In this document: piece by piece, positions 56,254 to 64,000 of the stretch
How positions within the stretch are numbered: position 1 is the stretch's first letter
How the letters are laid out: each line of letters begins with the position of its first letter
NCBI RefSeq assembly: GCF_003432485.1
Contig: NZ_QVNQ01000013.1
Location: forward strand, 147,056-211,055
Reading direction: 5' to 3'
DNA: 64,000 nt
DNA from: Actinomadura spongiicola
Lineage (GTDB): Bacteria; Actinomycetota; Actinomycetes; Streptosporangiales; Streptosporangiaceae
The notes under the pieces: generated by a model
Seen by the model: only the letters and a program-made list of their open reading frames with translations
Databases searched by the model: none
What the model was told of the DNA's origin: nothing
Translations under genes and position numbers: made by a program

Positions 56254-56344
56254 CAGCACGACCCACGACGCTCGTCCGGGGAGGACGGCGGGCGTCACCA
56301 GAATCCAGGCGGCGAGATCTTCTGAACGTCCGTCCGACCCCGCG

Positions 56345-56395
56345 GCGGCGGCGCCTACAGCCCGGCAGGTAGGTCCCTGCTGAAGGCGCCGCCGC
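56345..56395. terminator. Bidirectional GC-rich hairpin between converging genes
   Basis: GCGGCGGCGCC (56345-56355) pairs with GGCGCCGCCGC (56385-56395) around a 29-base loop, between the LuxR-type gene and the end of the NlpC/P60 gene. Nothing else is evident in 56254-56605. Confidence 0.5.
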
Positions 56396-56605
56396 GGACG
56401 GTGTTCAGAAGACGCCCCGGATTCCTTCGAGCATGCCCTGGAGGGCTCGTCGGCGTCCGTTCGGCGCTCCCGTCTCCTGTGAGCGCCCCCGCGCGAGTCC
56501 GGCGGGCTCGACGGCGGCCGAGACCGGAAACGTTCCGTCGCGCGTACGAGCACGACACCGTCCGTCGACTTCCATCGGACGACGCGACCCGGTCGATCAT
56601 GGTGG

Positions 56606-57661
56606 TCAGGCGACTCGGACGCCTCCGGCGAAGGGACGTCCGCCCATGGGAGCGATCTTCACGACGTCGCCGGTGCGGGGCGCGTGCAGCATCTTGCCGT
56701 CACCGACGTAGATGCCCATGTGGTGCAGGTCGGAGTAGAAGAACACGAGGTCGCCCGGCTGGAGTTCGCTGCGCGACACGCGGGTGCCCGCGTTCCACTG
56801 GCTGCCGGTGTAGTGCGGCAGGTTGATGCCGACCTGCTTGTACGCCCACATCGTCAGACCCGAGCAGTCAAAGGAGCTCGGGCCCTCGGCGCCCCACACA
56901 TACGGGGAGCCGATCTTGGTCATCGCGAGGCGGAGCGCCTGCGCGGCCTTGCCGGTGCCGATGACGGGAAGCTTGGCGAGCTGGGTGGGGTCCCGCTTGA
57001 CGAGCTGGCCGCGCACCTTCTCGTAGGCGTCGGTGACCTTCTTGCGCTGCGCGTCGAGCTGCGTCCGCAGCTCGGTGACCTGCTGGGCGCGGGCCTCGGC
57101 GGACTTGCGGGCGCGCTGCGCGGCCTGCATGGCCTGCATCAGTTCGAGGACCTTGCTGCTGTCGCGCGTGGCGAAGTACCGGAGCGTGGAGGCCTGGTCG
57201 AGGACGGCCTGCGGGTCCTGTGAGGCGACGAACGAGACCGTCGGGTCGGAGCCGCCCTGCATGTAACTGGTGGCGGCCAGGGAGCCGACCTTCGCGCGCA
57301 GGGCTTCGAGGGTCTTCTCCTGCCGCTCGGCGTTGTCGGCGGCGACCTTGGCGGCGCGCTGCGACTGCGCGAGCTTGACCTTCAGGCCGTTGTACTGCTC
57401 GGTGAGCTGTTCCAGCTGGTCCGCGAGCTTGAGCGCCTTGGACCTGAGTTCCGTCGTGGACGGCTCGGGGTCGGCGTGGGCCACGGTGATCGTCTGCGGC
57501 GCGATCGAGAGGGCGAGCAGCGCGCCCGCCACGGTGATCGCCCGGCCACCGAACCGCGCCGTTCGGCCTCGTCCGGTTCGGGACGGCGAGAGCCGGGGGC
57601 TCGTCCGAGCGGATCGCGTACGAGCAGAACGCGAAAAGGAACCAGGACGCGACGGTTCCAC
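56606..57661 (-). CDS. Secreted NlpC/P60 hydrolase under a c-di-AMP riboswitch
   Basis: 351 residues. A long twin-arginine-like N-terminus (RTGRGRTARFGGRAITVAGA...) leads to a signal peptide ending AHA-DPEP. A coiled coil occupies about 70-225. The C-terminal NlpC/P60 domain has YVWGAEGPSSFDCSGLTMWA (Cys about 264) and DLHHMGIYVGDGKMLHAP (His about 310). It should cleave cell-wall peptides during growth or spore germination. The GTG at 57661 has GAGGAG five bases upstream. Expression is expected to be shut off when c-di-AMP binds the leader RNA. Confidence 0.9.
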   Translation of the reverse strand: MEPSRPGSFSRSARTRSARTSPRLSPSRTGRGRTARFGGRAITVAGALLALSIAPQTITVAHADPEPSTTELRSKALKLADQLEQLTEQYNGLKVKLAQSQRAAKVAADNAERQEKTLEALRAKVGSLAATSYMQGGSDPTVSFVASQDPQAVLDQASTLRYFATRDSSKVLELMQAMQAAQRARKSAEARAQQVTELRTQLDAQRKKVTDAYEKVRGQLVKRDPTQLAKLPVIGTGKAAQALRLAMTKIGSPYVWGAEGPSSFDCSGLTMWAYKQVGINLPHYTGSQWNAGTRVSRSELQPGDLVFFYSDLHHMGIYVGDGKMLHAPRTGDVVKIAPMGGRPFAGGVRVA

Positions 57662-57674
57662 GAATTCTCCTCTC

Positions 57675-57865
57675 CTCGTCCGCCTACCGGGTTAGCTGAC
57701 GGGTTCGGGCTGGAGCAGCCCGTCCGCGGGGCGCACGCGGATCGATCTCCACGCGGGCTGCGGATTCACCCCTCACGGTGTCAGCCCGGGAAGATCCCCG
57801 AACGCTCCGGAAGTGGGTCCCCGGCTCCTCGGGGCGCTGGTTGCGGCCCGGGGACTCGGCGGTTC
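57675..57865 (-). ncRNA. c-di-AMP riboswitch (ydaO-yuaA type)
   Basis: The leader of the NlpC/P60 gene carries the conserved blocks of this class in order: CCGCC near 57862 pairing with TAGGCGG near 57680; GCCGGGGACCCAC (57805-57825); GTGAGGGGTGAATCC (57765-57780); and finally CCCGAACCCGTCAGCTAACC (57687-57706). The match to Bacillus ydaO (GGGGTGAATCC ... CGAATCCGTCAGCTAACC) is close. In Streptomyces the same class controls cell-wall hydrolase (rpf) genes. Edges are approximate. Confidence 0.9.
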
Positions 57866-58136
57866 GGCCTCCGTCCTGCGGTCGGCCGTATGTCAGCGAA
57901 GGACACTAACGGAACCGGCCTCGAATGCCAACCAAATCCCGGAAACTCGCTGGTGGTGGCGCCTGTCGGTCGAGATCACAGGTAGCGGCAAGGTGTCCGA
58001 AAGTGTGGTCTCCGTCACTGATCGAGGCCCCTGGTGTGCCTCGACGCATCCGTCTGGTCACTCACGGTCGCCCGTGTCGCGTGCGGGGGCCACCGACGGT
58101 CGGCGAACGCGCGGCGTTCGATAATCTCGCCTGTTT
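57866..58136. other. Divergent promoter region
   Basis: This should contain the riboswitch promoter (leftward). Rightward, a GATAAT box at 58120-58125 lies 11 bases before the GTG of the acetyltransferase, so that message is almost leaderless. Confidence 0.45.
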
Positions 58137-58658
58137 GTGGAGGTCGTGATCCGGCGAGCCCGTACCGCCGACGTTTCCCAGATCCGCACGTTGGTCGATC
58201 TGTACGCGGGATCGGGACGGCGGCTGCTGAAGAAGTCCACGGTGAAGCTGTACGAGGACGTCCAGGAGTTCTGGGTCGCCGAGGACGTCCAGCACGGCAC
58301 GCCGGGACGAATCGTGGGGTGCGGGGCTTTGCACGTGATGTGGGAGGACCTCGCTGAGGTCCGCTCGGTCGCCGTGGACAAGGAGTACGGCGGTCGCGGC
58401 ATCGGGCACCGCATCGTCTCCCGACTGCTGGAGAACGCGCGGGAACTCGGCGTGCGGAGGGTTTTCTGTCTTACCTTCGAAGTGGAGTTCTTCGCGCGCC
58501 ATGGCTTCCAGCAGATCCTGGGGACTCCGGTGTCGCCTGAGGTGTACGAGGAACTCCTCCGTTCCTACGACGAGGGCGTTGCGGAGTTCTTGAACCTCGA
58601 TCGGGTCAAGCCCAATACGTTGGGGAACACCCGGATGTTGCTTCGCCTGGAGGACTGA
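58137..58658 (+). CDS. argA: N-acetylglutamate synthase-like GNAT acetyltransferase
   Basis: 173 residues, a stand-alone GNAT domain of the mycobacterial ArgA (Rv2747) type, which acetylates glutamate or glutamine to start arginine synthesis. VVIRRARTADVSQIRTLVDL, LHVMWEDLAEVRSVAVDKEY and GGRGIGHRIVSRLLENAREL (acetyl-CoA loop R-GG-G-G) are followed by CLTFEVEFFARHGFQQI. There is no amino-acid-kinase domain. The GTG at 58137 fits the -10 box; a GTG at 58146 is the alternative. The gene symbol rests on similarity to the family. Confidence 0.85.
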   Translation: MEVVIRRARTADVSQIRTLVDLYAGSGRRLLKKSTVKLYEDVQEFWVAEDVQHGTPGRIVGCGALHVMWEDLAEVRSVAVDKEYGGRGIGHRIVSRLLENARELGVRRVFCLTFEVEFFARHGFQQILGTPVSPEVYEELLRSYDEGVAEFLNLDRVKPNTLGNTRMLLRLED

Positions 58659-58662
58659 CCCA

Positions 58663-59472
58663 ATGAGCGATTACCCCGACCGCGGGCGGCCATACCAGCC
58701 GCAGCAGGGGCAGGGGTCGTACGGCCCGCCACCCCCCTACAGAGGTCCCCAGTGGCAGCAGCCCCAGCAGCAACCGCCACCCCCGCAGCAGCCGCAGCAA
58801 CAGTGGCAGGACCAGTGGGGGCAACAGCAGCCCGGCTACCACGAGCCGTACGACGCCTCCCACGACCAGTCCTATGACCACTACGGCGACTCCCACGGTG
58901 GTGACCAGCCACTGGCACCGATCCATCGCCGTGCGGGCGCGCGGCTCATCGACAACGCGCTCGTGGCGGTCTTCGGGTTCGCGCTCGTCCTGCCGATCAC
59001 GATCGGCGCCTTCGGGTTGGGCAAGCCGGGGAGCGAGACCGAGGACGAGGGCGGTGTGTGGAACTGGCCCATCATCTTCACGCTCTTCTGTGTTCTGTCG
59101 GTGCTGCCGTTCCTTTATGAGGCCGTCCAGTTGTCCATGTCCGGCCGGACGCTCGGCAAGCGCGTCATGGGTCTCGGCATCGTCCAGGCCCCCGCCGGAG
59201 GGCCTCTGACCACCACGCAGGCCATCTGGCGCGCTGGAATCGTCCACGTGGCCTACCAGCTCGGTGTCTTCTTCTTCCTCGTCATCGCGGTGATGGTGTG
59301 GGACTACGCCGCTTACGGGATGGTGTTGGTCTGGGCGGGCGCGCTGATGGCCTACCTGTGGGCGATCTGGGACCAGCCCCTGCATCAGGCGCTGCACGAC
59401 CGCTTCGCCGGAACACTCGTTGTCGACGAGCGGATCGGATACGACGAGTACCACGACGAGTACACGGAATAG
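58663..59472 (+). CDS. RDD-family membrane protein with Pro/Gln-rich N-terminus
   Basis: 269 residues. Residues 1-85 are a proline/glutamine/tyrosine-rich cytoplasmic tail (QQPQQQPPPPQQPQQQWQDQ). The RDD domain starts HRRAGARLIDNALVAVFGFA and has four membrane helices: about 100-120, 141-160, 198-218 and 220-240. LSGRTLGK-type loop is seen as SMSGRTLGKRVMGLGIV. RDD proteins are membrane proteins of mostly unknown role, some implicated in transport. It follows the acetyltransferase by four bases. Confidence 0.87.
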   Translation: MSDYPDRGRPYQPQQGQGSYGPPPPYRGPQWQQPQQQPPPPQQPQQQWQDQWGQQQPGYHEPYDASHDQSYDHYGDSHGGDQPLAPIHRRAGARLIDNALVAVFGFALVLPITIGAFGLGKPGSETEDEGGVWNWPIIFTLFCVLSVLPFLYEAVQLSMSGRTLGKRVMGLGIVQAPAGGPLTTTQAIWRAGIVHVAYQLGVFFFLVIAVMVWDYAAYGMVLVWAGALMAYLWAIWDQPLHQALHDRFAGTLVVDERIGYDEYHDEYTE

Positions 59473-59476
59473 ACCC

Positions 59477-60193
59477 GTGACGGAGGCACCGCTCGCCGAG
59501 CCGGGGCAGCGCCTCCTGGCTCGCATCGTCGACACGCTCGTCGTCGGTGTGCCCGTCATCATCGTCGTCCGCGAGCTTGTCGCCGGGCCCTCGGTGGACG
59601 TCGTCGCTCCGCCCGCCTTGGCCGGCTGCATGTTCCTCTACGAGGCCGTCCAGCTCGCCATCTGGGGCCGGACGCTCGGCAAGCGTTTCGCAGGTATAGA
59701 GGTCGTCGCCGTCCCCGATGTGACTTCTGTGCCCGATGCGACGGAGAAACAGGGACGGAACGGCGACACGAGCGGGACGGCGCCTCCCTCAGGCGTGCCA
59801 GGGGACGAGACGGACGCAGAGGCGACCACGGCGCCTCCCGAGCCCGTGACACCGGTTATGGAAACCGGTGGGTTGAGTGGCGTCACGGGCGCCGAGATGA
59901 CGGCTGAGGCGACCACAGAGGCGGCCGTTCGGCCAGAGGACACCCGGAACTCCGAAACGGATTCGGTGCGAGATCGGCACCGCTTGGGCGTTGTCCGCGC
60001 GGTTGTCCGAGCCGCGATCTATTCACTGCCGATCGCGGCTCGGCCGATTCCCGTCGCGGGGGTACTCGCGAGCATCTTCTGGGTGGCGAACGCGGCGGCG
60101 CTGTACGAGGGGACGCTTCGTCAGGCCGGCCACGACAGGATCACCGGGACGGCGGTCGTAAAACGCTCGCCCTCCGATTCATCGGCGTTCTGA
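59477..60193 (+). CDS. RDD-family membrane protein split by a long hydrophilic insert
   Basis: 238 residues. The RDD domain begins GQRLLARIVDTLVVGVPVII and has helices at about 17-36 and 42-60, then IWGRTLGKRFAGIEVV. Next comes an insert of some 85 residues (about 80-165) rich in Thr, Glu, Gly and Pro, before the last helical part (VVRAAIYSLPIAARPIPVAG, LASIFWVANAAALYEGTLRQ). Start GTG at 59477 is four bases after the previous stop, without a ribosome site, so translation is probably coupled. Confidence 0.8.
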   Translation: MTEAPLAEPGQRLLARIVDTLVVGVPVIIVVRELVAGPSVDVVAPPALAGCMFLYEAVQLAIWGRTLGKRFAGIEVVAVPDVTSVPDATEKQGRNGDTSGTAPPSGVPGDETDAEATTAPPEPVTPVMETGGLSGVTGAEMTAEATTEAAVRPEDTRNSETDSVRDRHRLGVVRAVVRAAIYSLPIAARPIPVAGVLASIFWVANAAALYEGTLRQAGHDRITGTAVVKRSPSDSSAF

Positions 60194-61175
60194 GATCGTC
60201 TCTCGTACGCCTTCGCCCGGACGAGGCGGCGGCTGATCCAACTCCGTCGGCCGGTGATCTCCGGCGGATGCGGAGTGGGCTCGCCCGCCCCTCCCGGCTT
60301 TCCCCGGAGATGCCCGCCCTGTTTCGGACGCACCGCGCGGCGGCGGCGAATGCCAGCTCGTTCAGGTTACGGCCCTGAATCGACGCGGGATGTGCGCCGT
60401 CCCGGACGCTTCCTCCGCTTTGAGAAGCCGCTTCCGAAGCCGTTGCCTTCGGCCCGGTGCTCCCGCCACATAGCGCACTGGACTTACTTCGGATGAGGCG
60501 CCGCCTCCCTTGGAACGGACCTTTCCTCCGCCGGGTACGGCGGGTGTTGACCGCACCTGTAGGCGCCCGGTGGCCAGTCTTGGACGCGGCTTGAAGAAGT
60601 GGAGCGAAGGTGGGATTGTGGCGCAAACTCCTGATTCGGAGAGGGGCGAGTGCCGACCGCTTCTACGTAAGGACCGCGGATGGTGACTTCCCGTCACGGG
60701 GTGATGGCAACAGTTTTCGGTACCGGCCGCACGCCCGTTATCCGTCCACACCGCGCGACGCGGACGCTGATCAGCGGTCGTGGCGGAGGTCGACCGGGAC
60801 CCGGTTCATTACCGTCCAGGTGCGGTTAGTGCCGTTACGTCAGGGTTAATCGATGGAGGCGGTGCCGCTGTGCCCGGCCTGTTAAGGTCGTGGCCCCGGG
60901 CCTTTTGCCCCCGGACGCCGTCCGCCCGAAAGCCGGAGCGAGCGTCCACAAACCCCCGGTCAATGCGCGAGCGCCGACCCAGGTCAGCGCGGCGCGTCGT
61001 GACATCGGTCACGCCCGAAAACACCGCGACCGCCCCGGCGGACGAGAAATTGACGGGCCGCCGCCGCATGCCCGCACGCGCCACCGGGCGAGCGGGAAAC
61101 AACGACGCGATTACGCGCGGTCACCGCCACGAAGGTGACTTGGTCAGGAGTGCGGGTTCAAGTCCGGCGGTTGAA
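60194..61175. other. Long non-coding stretch upstream of lsr2
   Basis: About 980 bases. Short open frames on both strands are arginine/proline-rich and lack family patterns or ribosome sites. A T-arm-like GCGGGTTCAAGTCCGG at 61153-61168 is not part of a full tRNA. I see no repeat or strong hairpin. Confidence 0.45.
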
Positions 61176-61203
61176 TTGTCATCGGCGCGCATCTCGGTAT
61201 ATG
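61176..61203 (+). promoter_or_regulatory. Predicted lsr2 promoter
   Basis: TTGTCA (61176-61181), a 16-base spacer, then TATATG (61198-61203), about 45 bases before the lsr2 ATG in a locally AT-rich patch. Confidence 0.45.
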
Positions 61204-61249
61204 TTTGTCAACCGAATGCAGTTTGCTCAAGCCGAAAGGGTCTGTCCCC

Positions 61250-61573
61250 ATGGCACAGAAGGTTCAGGTGCTTCTCGTCGACGACCTCGACGGTGGCGAG
61301 GCGGACGAGACCGTAGCGTTCTCGATCGACGGCGCCTCCTACGAGATCGACCTGAGTGGCGCCAACGCTACGAAGTTGCGGGATTCTCTTAAGCCGTTCG
61401 TGGACAAGTCGCGCAAGGCGGGCACGGGCACACGCCGTCGCCGGCAACGCGGCGCGTCCAGCCGCGAGCGCAGCGCCGAGATCCGCGCCTGGGCCAAGAA
61501 CAATGGCATCAAGGTCAATGAGCGCGGCAGGATCCCGGCCCATGTGATCGAACAGTACGAGGCGGCCAACTGA
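61250..61573 (+). CDS. lsr2: Lsr2 nucleoid-associated protein
   Basis: 107 residues. Lsr2 bridges AT-rich DNA and silences horizontally acquired genes in actinobacteria. The N-terminal dimerisation part is AQKVQVLLVDDLDGGEADET. A basic linker (RKAGTGTRRRRQRGASSRER) leads to the DNA-binding end EIRAWAKNNGIKVNERGRIP with the AT-hook-like RGR at 92-94, ending AHVIEQYEAAN. ATG 61250 is the family start, with GAAAGGG upstream. Confidence 0.96.
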   Translation: MAQKVQVLLVDDLDGGEADETVAFSIDGASYEIDLSGANATKLRDSLKPFVDKSRKAGTGTRRRRQRGASSRERSAEIRAWAKNNGIKVNERGRIPAHVIEQYEAAN

Positions 61574-61588
61574 CCCCTCGGCGACCGG

Positions 61589-61617
61589 CGGCCCGTCTCC
61601 CTTCGTGAGACGGGCCG
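61589..61617 (+). terminator. Terminator after lsr2
   Basis: CGGCCCGTCTC (61589-61599) pairs with GAGACGGGCCG (61607-61617); the 7-base loop is CCTTCGT. Confidence 0.85.
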
Positions 61618-62285
61618 TTCGTGTGCGGTGCCGTTCGTTGTTCAGTTCACTTCATACGTCTGTTCGGTCGACGAGTTCGCGGTGCGGTTGCGTTCCCCTG
61701 GCGACGTTCACACGGCACCCGTTCCTTGCGCCGCCGTTCCCTAGACCTCTCCTAGCCCCTTGCTCGACGCGTCTTGCCGTCCGACGTTCCTCTGTGGCTC
61801 ATTGGGTGCGCTCGTTTCGCTGACAACACGTTCCCTTAGCCGCCACCGCCGTTCGCTGACAAGCCTTCCGGCCGCTGGCTCGGACGGCCTCTTGACCGCT
61901 CCGGTGGCGCGTTTTTCGCCGCCGAGCCGTTCGCATGCCGCACGCCCGCACCGCGCGTTCCTCCGCCCCCGGCGAACTCGTCCGGTCCTCTCAGGCGTGG
62001 CGCATCGTCAATTCCCCTCACAGCACTGTTCGCGGCCCCGGTTTCCGGGGCTCGCCTCCGCCCCGGACGCTCGCGGGCCGGGTCGTGTCGTGTGTCCGGT
62101 CGCACCTCTGCCTCCAGTTCCTGAAGACTGTTCGTTCGGGAGCGCCCCTTGGATGCGTTCGCTTATGGCGAAGCGGCCGGACGGTTCACCCCCGCGCCCG
62201 AGAGGTACCAAGGCCGCGCGCATGCGACTTCACCCCCATTCGGCGCTTTGGGCCCCACGCCTTGATCCACCTGCGGAAAGGCCCC
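61618..62285. other. Long pyrimidine-biased intergenic region upstream of clpC
   Basis: About 670 bases with a C/T-rich plus strand and no gene I can support. Open frames have no family pattern. Confidence 0.45.
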
Positions 62286-62309
62286 GTTCGCTTGGGGCGT
62301 AGCGGGAAC
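62286..62309 (+). promoter_or_regulatory. Candidate ClgR-type site upstream of clpC
   Basis: GTTCGCT (62286-62292) and AGCGGGAAC (62301-62309) form an imperfect dyad resembling the GTTCGC...GCG element bound by ClgR in Streptomyces, about 165 bases before clpC. A separate perfect repeat, GTCCGGA-cgt-TCCGGAC, is at 62425-62441. Confidence 0.35.
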
Positions 62310-62472
62310 ATGACGCACCGATGCGGTAGTTGGATGAGACTGAACAGCGCTTAGCTGGGGAACGTCTCCTGGTGGGAGTGCACCGGGTGGCCTCCTCGGG
62401 GCGGGCTAGCATGCGGAAGGACAGGTCCGGACGTTCCGGACACTGGCCAACCGCTCTGTGAGGAGCGACGAG

Positions 62473-64000
62473 ATGTTCGAGAGGTTCACCGACCGCGCGC
62501 GGCGTGTTGTCGTCCTGGCCCAGGAGGAGGCCAGGATGCTCAACCACAACTACATCGGCACCGAGCACATCCTCCTGGGCCTGATCCATGAGGGTGAGGG
62601 TGTGGCCGCCAAGGCTTTGGAGAGCCTGGGGATCAGTCTTGAGGCGGTGCGCCAGCAGGTCGAGGAGATCATCGGTCAGGGGCAGCAGGCGCCGTCGGGG
62701 CACATTCCGTTCACTCCGCGCGCCAAGAAGGTTCTTGAGCTGTCGTTGCGTGAGGCGTTGCAGCTCGGTCACAACTACATCGGGACCGAGCACATTCTGC
62801 TGGGTCTGATCCGTGAGGGTGAGGGTGTCGCGGCGCAGGTGCTGGTGAAGCTGGGCGCCGATCTGAACCGGGTGCGTCAGCAGGTCATCCAGTTGCTGCA
62901 CGGCTACCAGGGCAAGGAACCCGCCGCCTCCGGCGGTCCCTCCGAGTCGGCGCCGTCCACCTCCCTCGTCCTCGACCAGTTCGGCCGCAACCTGACCCAG
63001 GCCGCCCGGGAGGGCAAGCTCGACCCGGTGATCGGTCGTGGCAAGGAGATCGAGCGGGTCATGCAGGTCCTGTCGCGCCGGACCAAGAACAACCCGGTGT
63101 TGATCGGTGAGCCCGGCGTGGGCAAGACCGCCGTGGTGGAGGGCCTGGCCCAGAAGATCGTCAAGGGCGAGGTGCCCGAGACCCTCAAGGACAAGCAGCT
63201 CTACACGCTCGACCTGGGTGCGCTGGTCGCCGGTTCCCGCTACCGCGGCGACTTCGAAGAGCGCCTGAAGAAGGTCCTCAAGGAGATCCGCACCCGCGGC
63301 GACATCATCCTCTTCATCGACGAGCTGCACACGCTCGTCGGCGCGGGCGCCGCCGAGGGCGCGATCGACGCCGCGTCCATCCTGAAGCCGATGCTCGCCC
63401 GCGGCGAACTCCAGACCATCGGCGCGACGACGCTGGACGAGTACCGCAAGTATCTGGAGAAGGACGCCGCGCTTGAGCGGCGGTTCCAGCCGATCCAGGT
63501 GGCCGAGCCGTCGCTGTCGCACACCATCGAGATCCTCAAGGGTCTGCGGGATCGGTACGAGGCGCATCACCGGGTGTCGATCACCGACAGCGCGTTGGTC
63601 GCGGCGGCGCAGTTGGCCGACCGGTACATCTCCGACCGGTTCCTGCCCGACAAGGCCATCGACCTGATTGACGAGGCCGGCTCCCGGATGCGGATCCGGC
63701 GGATGACCGCGCCGCCGGACCTGCGCGAGTACGACGAGAAGATCGCTGACGTCCGGCGGGAGAAGGAATCGGCGATCGACGCCCAGGACTTCGAGAAGGC
63801 CGCCGCGCTGCGCGACTCGGAGAAGAAGCTGCTAGGCCAGAAGGCGCAGCGGGAGAAGGAGTGGAAGGCCGGTGACATGGACGTGGTCGCCGAGGTCACC
63901 GACGAGCTGATCGCCGAGGTGCTGGCCACCGCGACCGGGATCCCGGTGTTCAAGCTGACCGAGGAGGAGTCGACCCGGCTGCTGCGGATGGAGGACGAAC
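62473..64000 (+). CDS. clpC: AAA+ unfoldase ClpC, 3' end outside window
   Basis: The first 509 residues of ClpC (full length is usually about 830-850), the HSP100 partner of ClpP. Two Clp_N repeats (MFERFTDRARRVVVLAQEEA; GHNYIGTEHILLGLIREGEG) span 1-145. The first AAA module has Walker A GEPGVGKT (about 212), Walker B ILFIDELH (about 279) and sensor region TIGATTLDEYRKYLEKDAAL. The UVR coiled middle domain (ESAIDAQDFEKAAALRDSEK) is at about 433-455. ATG 62473 has AGGAG seven bases upstream. The frame is open to the last base. Confidence 0.96.
   Translation, partial: MFERFTDRARRVVVLAQEEARMLNHNYIGTEHILLGLIHEGEGVAAKALESLGISLEAVRQQVEEIIGQGQQAPSGHIPFTPRAKKVLELSLREALQLGHNYIGTEHILLGLIREGEGVAAQVLVKLGADLNRVRQQVIQLLHGYQGKEPAASGGPSESAPSTSLVLDQFGRNLTQAAREGKLDPVIGRGKEIERVMQVLSRRTKNNPVLIGEPGVGKTAVVEGLAQKIVKGEVPETLKDKQLYTLDLGALVAGSRYRGDFEERLKKVLKEIRTRGDIILFIDELHTLVGAGAAEGAIDAASILKPMLARGELQTIGATTLDEYRKYLEKDAALERRFQPIQVAEPSLSHTIEILKGLRDRYEAHHRVSITDSALVAAAQLADRYISDRFLPDKAIDLIDEAGSRMRIRRMTAPPDLREYDEKIADVRREKESAIDAQDFEKAAALRDSEKKLLGQKAQREKEWKAGDMDVVAEVTDELIAEVLATATGIPVFKLTEEESTRLLRMEDE

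Noticed and set aside
61131..61180. tRNA-like T-arm (GGTTCAAGTCC)
   Set aside because: No matching acceptor, D or anticodon stems around it; the T-stem itself mispairs.

Overview
The window is high-GC DNA from an actinomycete. The evidence is GTG and TTG starts, many four-base stop/start overlaps, an Lsr2 nucleoid protein, a DUF2342-type zinc metalloprotease, ClpC, a c-di-AMP riboswitch ahead of an NlpC/P60 gene, and a ppa-dacB-tilS-hpt-ftsH-fol gene order of the kind found in Streptomyces and Actinomadura relatives. A Streptosporangiales or Thermomonosporaceae member is my best guess, by inference only.

The left third (about 1-23,600) is mostly accessory. It holds a truncated acetyltransferase with a decayed tandem duplication beside it, a desaturase/reductase operon with a palindromic operator, a 62-bp tandem repeat, a methyltransferase, a broken IS110-type transposase, a secreted beta-trefoil protein, a MerR-type relic, and a TetR-controlled MFS pump whose operators are spaced 21 bp apart. 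A lipoprotein peptidase and a tRNA-Thr(CGT) follow; the tRNA has a frameshifted tyrosine-recombinase relic next to it. Up to about 17 kb there is decayed DNA (a frameshifted lipoprotein gene, a frameshifted membrane protein gene) mixed with a MarR/MFS pair. Then come a MerR/VIT-vWA pair, a membrane-anchored sigma factor and an NlpC/P60 hydrolase.

From about 23.8 to 35.3 kb is conserved housekeeping DNA: ppa, a PBP4-type carboxypeptidase, the metalloprotease, tilS, hpt, ftsH, folE and the overlapping chain folP - NTF2-like - folB - folK - DUF3180. An orphan nuoD-like gene, two bacterial PH-domain membrane proteins, a cytochrome P450 and a MidA-type methyltransferase lead to a histidine kinase/response regulator pair, which probably controls the adjacent FtsX-type ABC transporter through a palindrome at 43095-43112. 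From 46.6 to 54.5 kb is a cofactor block: DUF2520, panC and panD, then nadB, nadC, coaX and lysS, covering pantothenate/CoA and NAD synthesis plus lysyl-tRNA synthetase.

The right end holds a LacI regulator, a tiny LuxR-type HTH protein, a riboswitch-controlled NlpC/P60 hydrolase, an ArgA-like acetyltransferase, two RDD membrane proteins, lsr2 and the start of clpC, which runs off the window. Two long stretches there (60194-61249 and 61574-62472) have no convincing gene.
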